From Astragalus membranaceus (taxonomy: Eukaryota > Streptophyta > Magnoliopsida > Fabales > Fabaceae): a DNA stretch of 64,000 nt. The stretch covers positions 90,440,270 through 90,504,269 of the forward strand of contig CM076850.1 of the NCBI GenBank assembly GCA_039519185.1. The letters run 5' to 3'. Made by a program: the position numbers and the translations under genes. Positions 57,775-64,000 of the stretch are shown here, one piece after another. Each line of letters opens with the position of its first letter. Position 1 is the stretch's first letter. The notes beneath the pieces are model-generated. The model saw only the letters and a program-made list of their open reading frames with translations. It was not told where the DNA came from and did no database searches.

Positions 57775-58237
57775 GTCGAGCATCATAACCCCTCCCCGTA
57801 CCACCCAAAAATGAATGAGGCAGTTGCGGCGACAAACAAAGAATATCAGAGATGATAGTAACCTTCAAATGCTCCTTTTTACCTTACATGGAGATCAGAC
57901 CTTGTTTCACACTTCAACAGGGGCAACCCCCGTGCGATGGAAGTAGCACTTCCATTAAACCTTATCAAACAAAAGGATGGTTGTTTGTGTCATATCAGAA
58001 AAGAGCAAAGAAAGATTAACAGAAAAGGGTTCGTCCCCGACAATTTCAAGGAGACTTGGTGCCCAAGAAAATCATACCCATCCAAAAGGATCCCCGTGGA
58101 AGATGGACCCTGAACTATGAAGGACCTTATGCGGTAAAGAAATCACTCTCTGGAGGGGGGCCCTAACCCCCATGAAAATAGAGGGCGAATACTTCCCACC
58201 CTCGATGAATTCTGATGTGGTCAAGTACTATGCCTAA
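57775..58237 (+). pseudogene. Integrase C-terminal remnant
   Basis: Contains a decayed piece of the integrase core (HHNPSPYHPKMNEAVAATNK), then a disrupted segment near ATP..MEVALPLNLI, then the C-terminal tail (IPIQKDPRGKWTLNYEGPY and MNSDVVKYYA) typical of Ogre pol. Several frame changes and stops occur. The catalytic D,D of the core are gone. Confidence 0.65.
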
Positions 58238-58287
58238 AAAATGCATATAGAGAAAAGAGAAAAAATGAGCCAAGAAAAACGAGCTCG

Positions 58288-58317
58288 CTAGGCTGAAAAC
58301 CCGAAAGGGCGGCCTAG
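58288..58317 (+). other. Putative RNA hairpin 1 in Ogre 3' region
   Basis: Stem CTAGGC/GCCTAG encloses tgaaaa and a small ccc-gaaa-ggg hairpin. It is followed by gcaaaaattag. Confidence 0.5.
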
Positions 58318-58339
58318 GCAAAAATTAGAGCGACCCGGT

Positions 58340-58367
58340 GGATTGAAAACCCGAAGGGGCAATCCAG
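58340..58367 (+). other. Putative RNA hairpin 2 in Ogre 3' region
   Basis: Stem TGGATT/AATCCA encloses gaaaa and ccc-gaag-ggg. It has the same layout as hairpin 1 with a different but still paired stem, followed by the same gcaaaaattag. Confidence 0.5.
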
Positions 58368-58869
58368 GCAAAAATTAGGGTCAGGAAGTTGGACTAAATA
58401 AATGTTTAGGCAATCAACAAAAGCCGGATGGTGAGTTGATCAAGGTCATGAATATGGGCGGCCAACATTGTTACTTCAAGGACACTAACTACCCAAAGAT
58501 CTGCTTAGTATTTTTGCCTTTTCGTTTCTTTCAAATTCTTAATATGCTCTCAAGCCAGTGTCCCTTTCGCACACTCGGCTCCAGTCTTAATGTCAAACAC
58601 TTTCCCTTCTTCTTTATTTTCCTTTGTTTTGAAATGACATTTTATGGTAAGTGATATTGAATTGTGAAACATGTGCATGACTAAAAGCATTACAGATCAT
58701 TACGAAATTTCTAAAGGTCACATAAACGAGGCGATCTCTCATAAATAAAATTGCAAAAAAAGATAAATACATACAAGATCACTTCAAAAGGTGAATGATA
58801 ATAATAGGCCGCACTTCAATAGCACTACTTTGGGCAACTCCCGTATCGTACGTCGAAAGTCCTGCGAGT

Positions 58870-59010
58870 TGATCAACAAGAAGGAGCAAGAAAGAGCAAA
58901 AGAGCAAAGCAAAAGAGTCAAGAAAGAGCAAAAGAGCAAAGCAAAAGAGTCAAGAAAGAGCAAAAGAGCAAAGCAAAAGAGTCAAGAAAGAGCAAAAGAG
59001 CAAAAATAGT
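58870..59010 (+). repeat. 32-bp tandem repeats in Ogre 3' region
   Basis: Three to four copies of aagaaagagcaaaagagcaa followed by agcaaaagagtc, almost perfect. The lysine-rich frame across it is a repeat product. Confidence 0.9.
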
Positions 59011-59299
59011 CGAAAAAAAGAAAAGAAACAAAAGCAAAAAAACAAAAGTCATCCATTACATTTCATTCATCATTCCACTCAAAACCAATCATCACACATG
59101 CATACATTACATGCATGTCATATGCATAACATCTGCTGCTTTTCAACTTCAAGTGTCGATCTTTCCAGTTTTTAAAAGTCGATGCGACGAGCATCGATCC
59201 TACATCAAACCAAATCACAATGTTAGCACCAAGTCTAGCAGAGATCCTTCAGACCAACAACGGTCCTTCAATCCAGATCGCATGTCGCGTTATCGAGCA

Positions 59300-59540
59300 A
59301 CCGACCGATCAACCGACCCCAGGTCCTTCAGTTCAGTTTGAATCAACACGTCCAAGCAACGACTTCGAACTCTACCTTCAGATCACTACGTCGACACTGA
59401 GCGCGACGGATCATCCGACCCCAGGTCCTTCAGGTCGGTTCGAATCAACATGCCCAAGCAACAACTTCGAACCATACCACCAGATCGCTGTGTCGACACT
59501 GAGCGCGACAGATCGTCCGACCCCAGGTCTTTCAGACTAG
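59300..59540 (+). repeat. ~112-bp direct repeats in Ogre 3' region
   Basis: ccgaccccaggtccttcag recurs three times (about 59312, 59417 and 59518), with tcgacactgagcgcgac between, forming two diverged units. Shorter gctccttcaga words follow to 59760. Confidence 0.8.
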
Positions 59541-59916
59541 CTGTGTCAGCCTAAGACTCAGTGTACGTCCTTTGCGGCCGCTCGAAAAAGCCACCCCACA
59601 AGCAGACCGTATTTCTAGTACCATAGCTAGTTGCGCTCCTTCAGACCCATCGGTCCATCAGGCTTAGGCATGCCCATCAGAGCCCCAGTGCTCCTTCAGA
59701 GCTCCAGTGCTCCTTCAGATCCCCAGCAATCCTTCAGATCCCCAGCGATCCCTATTTACTTTCTGTCTAGAGCAACCCAGTTTTCATAAGTTTCAAAAAA
59801 AAACAAAAACAAAAACAAAAAACCTCAGTCTGGACAAAATTAGTGTCTTTCTATCTTTATTTCTATTTTCCTCGAGAAATTTGGAACCCCTCCGATTTCC
59901 TAGCAAAATATAAATA

Positions 59917-59928
59917 AAGAGGGGCAGC
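59917..59928 (+). promoter_or_regulatory. Polypurine tract of nested element
   Basis: aagaggggcagc, purine-rich, ends directly at the 3' LTR start and would prime second-strand DNA synthesis. Confidence 0.65.
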
Positions 59929-60106
59929 TGTAATACCCTAATTTTGTCCTATCCAAAAATAAGAAATTTTATTTTTAATAAAAATATTTTTTTCTTTTTT
60001 ATGTCATGTTTTATTTTATTTTAGTTTGCTACAGGTTTTAATCTTTGAAAAATAATAATTAGAAGTATTAAAACAAAATAGGCAAAGGAGCATAGGGGGG
60101 TCTGTA

Positions 60107-60157
<51 letters not shown>

Positions 60158-63106
60158 GTGCAATCAGGATTGGGCCATTTAAAGCCCATTCCTCCACCAA
60201 ACCCTAACCCAATTCGCCTAACCCAACCCAACTCCTTCCTAACCCATCCACCCAACCCATATCCAATCCACTCTTTCCTAACCCTAATTCCCTTCCACCA
60301 AACCCTAAAAAATTCGGCTACCCCACTCCCCAAACCCTAAAAATTCGGCCACACCCCACCTCTCTCCCTTGAAACTCGATCCACTCTCCCTCTTTTCCTC
60401 CTTGGAACTTGCAACTTCACTCTTCCCACACACTTCCCACTTCCCCACATCTCCTTTCCCCATACACGCCTCCCACTTCCCTTCACCAAACCCTAACTCA
60501 CATCACTTCCTTCACATCACTTTCCCTTCCCACTCTTTTCCCTCACACTCACTCTTTCCCTTTCTCTTTCCTCTCTCACACACTCACGGCACTCTCTCAC
60601 TCTCCTACCACTCATACACTCATTTTTTTTCTCACATTCACTCATCCTTCTTCTCCAATCCCTCTCCTACACACCCACACTCACACACTCATTTCCCTCA
60701 CATGGCTCTCCTCCTTTCACGCCCCCATTCCTCTTCTCACACACACTCACGAATTTTTTTTTCTTTCTCTCTCACACACAAACCATCATTTCCCTTCACC
60801 AACTACCTCCAAACCTTCACCCCTCCATCATATCAAATCTTTCTCAAGTCAGAAAAAGGGAAGAACTACTGTGGAAGGTATGGAGGCCACGAGTTTGAAG
60901 ACAAAGAAGGCATCACCCTTAGTATAAATGGAGGCCACAAGTTTGAAGCAAGGGGGTGGATTTTTTTTGGGAGAAGAAGGGAAGAAGAAAATTCTCAAAA
61001 AAAAGTGTAGATTGTTTATTTTTTCCCTTCTTTTCTTTTACTTCTCCTTCCAATATTCTTTTTTTTTTAGTTTAAAAATCTTGTTGTATTAAGGAGATCC
61101 GGGAAGAGGTTCTTCCCAACATTGCCAAGTTTTTTCCTTAAGGTACCATAATGTAATTTTCGGATTTAATACATTATTATTGTTTTTTTTGCTTTTTATT
61201 TCATTGTTGCTGTTTTTTTTCTTTTTTTCATGTAAATATTGTTGCTTTTCTCATTATTTATGTTATTGCTGTTTTTGTTTATTTAATGTAGTTGCTTTTT
61301 TTTGTATATATATTTGTTGCTGTTTTTATTTGTTGCTGTTTTTTTTACTAAATTGTTGCTTTTTTATTGTTGCTGTTTTATTTATTTGTTACTGTTTTTT
61401 TAATTGTTGCTGTATTTTTTGTTATTTTTGCTGTATTTCGGATTAAAATAAAATAATAAAAAAAATATTTTTTAAAAAATAAATGTTGCTGTTTTTATAT
61501 TAAAAAGTGTTGCCTTTTTTTATTTAAATGTTGTTATGTTTTATTAAGTGTTGCTGTTTTTTTATTAAATTGTTGCTGTATTTTTTGTTATTTTTGCTGT
61601 ATTTCGGATTAAAATAAAATAATAAAAAAAATAGTTTTTAAAAAAATAAATGTTGCTGTTTTTCTATTAAAAAAGTGTTGCTGTTTTTTATTTAAGTGTT
61701 GTTTTATGTTGCTGTTTTTTTTATTATTAAATGTTGCTGTTTTTTTTTTCATATTAAAAAGTTGCTGTTTTTTTTTATTATTTAAATTTGTTGCTTTTTT
61801 ATTTAAATATTAATGTAATTTTCGGATTAAAATAAAATCCTTTTCAAAATATTAAAAAAAAAATTTTTATATAAAATAATTGGTTACTAATATCACTATC
61901 CTTTTTTAAAAAAAAAGAAAAAAAAAAGGGGTAATAATAATAATCATTTTCCCCAAAAAAGGATGAAGAGTAATTTAGTCAAATAGCAAAAAGTAAAAAT
62001 AAATTGATCAACCGTTTTTAGCGTCAAAACGCTATTTGCACCCCCGGCAACCATTTTTCTTTTTAGCGTCAAAACGCTATTTGCACCCCCGCGTTCTCGT
62101 AAAACAGCACCCCCTTTTGGTTGCAAGCCCATGTTTTTAAAACACAACCTAGTCCACAAACGCGATCCGGTCTCACTGTTCGCACCCCCCATTTTTAACA
62201 CAGCACCCCTGTCATTCGCACCTTTTTTTTTACCATCACCCATTCCGCTTTTATTTATACCGCGTGGTTTCCAAACCATTTTCTTTTTTTTCTTTATTTC
62301 AAACGACCATACTTACACAAAAAATAGGTTGTTACTAATGGTCACTCTGAACCTAGCTTATTTGACCGTTAGGACTAACCTTCTTTTTTTTTCACAGCGA
62401 ATTAGTAGCAGTAATCACTCTGAGGTTACTCGTTTGATTATCGCAAACACCCGCCTAAACTCCAATTTTCAGTTAATAAAATACAAACGTAAATCTCAAC
62501 TCCTTTTTCAAATCACGCTTCCCAGTAAGCATTTTTTTTTCAAACAAAGCGCTCGATCGCAAACCGGGTATTTATAGCGTTCACTCTGGGCCCGGCTCGT
62601 TTAAACGCTGTAAACACCTTCTTTTTCGAATAAGCCATTAATGATGACCACTCTGGATTTATCTGTTTGGTCACCATGAACGGCCTCTAGTTTTCGCAAA
62701 CTTTTCAAAAAATAAAAAATACCAACACACAAATATTTTCTACCCAAGAACTACGTAGCTTTGATTTCTCCATCGCACCCGGAGATACGTAGGAGCAGGG
62801 GCCCACTCCTGTCGAGCGCAAAAAACTAAAATTTTTATTAAGTCTTCCTTTCCGATTTTTTTTTTTGCAAATAATAAAAAAGGGTAAATTAAAATGTTTT
62901 CTTTAAACTAATTTTTCTACACATTAAATTAAAAGGTAACCTTTTTTAGGATGTTGCGGGGTGCTAGTACCTTCCCCGCACTTAATCGACCCCCGAACCC
63001 AAAAACAAAGGTTTTTTCAATGTTTTCCTAAAAATAAATATTGATGGCGACTCCATTGTTCAAAAACAACGAAGAATCCCTCCTCCGGATTTTTTCGGTC
63101 GCTACA
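59929..63106 (+). repeat. 3' LTR of nested Ogre derivative
   Basis: 3,178 bp, nearly identical to 51281-54450. The main difference is a (TA)n run at about 60110-60152, which is very short in the 5' LTR, and loss of one 24-bp unit. Confidence 0.95.
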
Positions 63107-63690
63107 CACTTCATACCAACAACATTGCTGAATATGAGGCGTGTATCCTAGGCATCAAAGCGGCCTTTGAATGGAAAGTCAAAAGACTCGATGTATATGG
63201 GGACTCAGCCTTAGTCATCCATCAGATAAAAGGTGACTGGGAAACCCGAGATTCCAAATTGATTCCCTATCGCGATCACATCCAAAAGATGATTGAACAG
63301 TTCGAGGAGATCACTTTCCACCACCTCCCTCACGAATAAAATCAGTTGGCGGACGCCTTAGCGACTTTGTCATCAGCGTTCAATATCAATGACAACAAAA
63401 ATCTGACATTCATCCGAATTCAGCATCGAGACCAACCGACACATCATTGTGTGGCAATCGAAGAAGAGCCTGACAGTAAACATTGGTATTACGATAAAAA
63501 GCACTATATCACAAGCAGAAAATACCCTCCTAGTGCCACTGAGAATGATAAGAGGACACTTAGGAGGTTGTCAATGGGTTTCTTCCTAAACAGGGAGGTG
63601 CTTTACAAGAGAAATCACGATATGGTCCTCCTCAGATGTGTAGCAAAAGAAGAAGCAGAAAGAATTATTAAAGATGTCCATGAAGGCTCG
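63107..63690 (+). pseudogene. pol: Outer Ogre RNase H remainder and integrase leader
   Basis: After the second CACTT, the RNase H interrupted at 51280 resumes (AEYEACILGIKAAFE, LDVYGDSALVIHQIKGDWE). A TAA at 63337 interrupts it, then NQLADALATLSSAF follows. The frame continues through the spacer to the point where the integrase H2C2 zinc finger should begin (KDVHEGSC) and is broken by the next insertion at about 63691. Confidence 0.8.
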
Positions 63691-64000
63691 TGTTACCAAG
63701 TGGCTTCAGTCTCAAGAGGGGGGTGAATTGAGATTTTAAAAATAAGTCCCCTTTAACGACTTGATTGATTTTTCGCGCAGGTTTATGGAACGAATTAACG
63801 AGAAACGAAAACTGAAAATAAAGCAGTAAAGAACACAGAGAATTTATACTGGTTCGGTCACCTCCGAGTGACCTACGTCCAGTCCTCACACCCTTGTGAG
63901 ATTTTCCACTAACCACAACAAATCTTACAGGTGCTTTGGAAACCTTTACAGACTCAGGCACTCTTCTCCTAGGATACCCCACCTATGAAGAGCCCTCAAA
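63691..64000 (-). mobile_element. Copia-like LTR in reverse orientation, partial
   Basis: Read on the minus strand, the sequence contains gtgtgaggactggacgtagg, gaaccagtataaattc and caattcacccccctcttgag and ends cttggtaaca. This order is typical of the 3' part of plant Ty1/copia LTRs. The LTR end (CA) falls at 63691, next to the broken Ogre coding sequence. The rest lies beyond the window. Confidence 0.5.

Larger units (their letters stand above)
51281..63106 (+). mobile_element. Nested gag-only Ogre derivative (complete, recent)
   Basis: Flanked by a perfect 5-bp duplication CACTT (51276-51280 and 63107-63111). It comprises LTR 51281-54450, primer site, leader, open gag, remnants of intron and integrase, a repeat-rich 3' region, polypurine tract and LTR 59929-63106. 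ORF1, protease, G-patch, RT, RNase H and most of integrase are absent. The LTRs differ by only about a dozen substitutions by eye plus microsatellite length, so insertion is recent. Cis signals look intact, so movement with enzymes from a full-length relative is plausible. Length 11,826 bp. Confidence 0.93.
37030..64000 (+). mobile_element. Ogre/Tat-lineage Ty3-gypsy retrotransposon (outer, 3' part beyond window)
   Basis: Order: 5' LTR, tRNA-Arg-type primer site, ORF1, gag, protease with G-patch, intron, RT, RNase H, start of the integrase region. An extra ORF1 before gag and an intron ahead of RT are hallmarks of Ogre elements. The copy is inactive: in-frame stops occur in ORF1 (41322), gag (46811), RT (50097) and after RNase H (63337), and other elements are inserted in ORF1, RNase H and before the integrase zinc finger. 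The target duplication would be atagg (37025-37029); its partner is outside the window. Confidence 0.9.

Noticed and set aside
58791..59009. Lysine-rich 72-codon frame
   Set aside because: Translation of the 32-bp tandem repeat in the Ogre 3' region.
58866..59540. CRISPR-like regular direct repeats
   Set aside because: Repeats are contiguous or diverged, with no unique spacers, and lie in a plant retrotransposon.
60369..61010. 213-codon frame
   Set aside because: It is the 3' LTR copy of the previous item and differs from it only by LTR polymorphism.

Overview
The window is plant nuclear DNA made almost entirely of nested transposable elements and repeats. I find no intact host gene. The evidence is AT-rich sequence, introns with GT-AG borders, long microsatellites, and recognisable plant hAT, Mutator-like (MULE), CACTA, Helitron, SINE and Ty3/gypsy elements. 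The largest elements are Ogre/Tat-lineage retrotransposons, with an extra ORF1, an intron before reverse transcriptase, very long LTRs and a tRNA-Arg-type primer site. Ogre is especially abundant in legumes, so a legume is likely, but this is inference.\n\nLayout. 0.67-1.2 kb: Harbinger-like MITE. 1.56-5.08 kb: relic of an Ac-type hAT element with a deleted transposase (4.36-4.82 kb), split by a 1,246-bp MULE-like foldback element (1675-2920, 9-bp target duplication) built from repeated palindromic motifs. 5.09-8.02 kb: second MULE-like element with a 141-codon gene on + and a three-exon plant-mobile-domain (PMD) gene on -. 8.1-10.2 kb: small repeats and a degenerate tandem array. 10.25-16.92 kb: three ~621-bp tandem monomers, the second split by a 4,788-bp CACTA element (11318-16105, TSD AAC) that carries intron-containing pieces of two host genes, V-ATPase subunit F and splicing factor SLU7. 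16.75-17.54 kb: CACTA TNP2 transposase remnant on -. 17.7-18.6 kb: decayed Tat-type LTR. 20.05-24.68 kb: non-autonomous Helitron with complete ends. 24.8-25.4 kb: SINE-like copies. 25.8-26.7 kb: foldback element. 26.7-27.0 kb: compound microsatellite. 27.4-36.6 kb: ~520-bp satellite monomers carrying CT tracts, interrupted by low-information sequence with an RRM pseudogene, and merging with duplicated TNP2 C-terminal fragments. A DUF4216 remnant ends at 37.03 kb, where an Ogre element begins.\n\nFrom 37030 to the right edge is one Ogre element (5' LTR 37030-39737, primer site, ORF1, gag, protease/G-patch, intron, RT, RNase H, start of integrase region). It is damaged by stop codons and three insertions: a solo-LTR-like sequence inside another in ORF1 (about 41.65-44.37 kb); a younger 11.8-kb Ogre relative in RNase H (51281-63106, TSD CACTT, near-identical 3.17-kb LTRs); and an inverted Copia-like LTR at 63691 that runs off the window. 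The younger element keeps LTRs, primer site, polypurine tract and an open gag, but lacks ORF1, protease, RT, RNase H and most of integrase, so it looks like a gag-only derivative mobilised in trans.\n\nNo genes here form a pathway. The most interesting content is DNA-level capture of VHA-F and SLU7 pieces by the CACTA element, the MULE with a spliced but core-deleted PMD gene, the palindrome-array MULE, and a pair of hairpins with compensatory stem differences near the 3' end of the young Ogre derivative.
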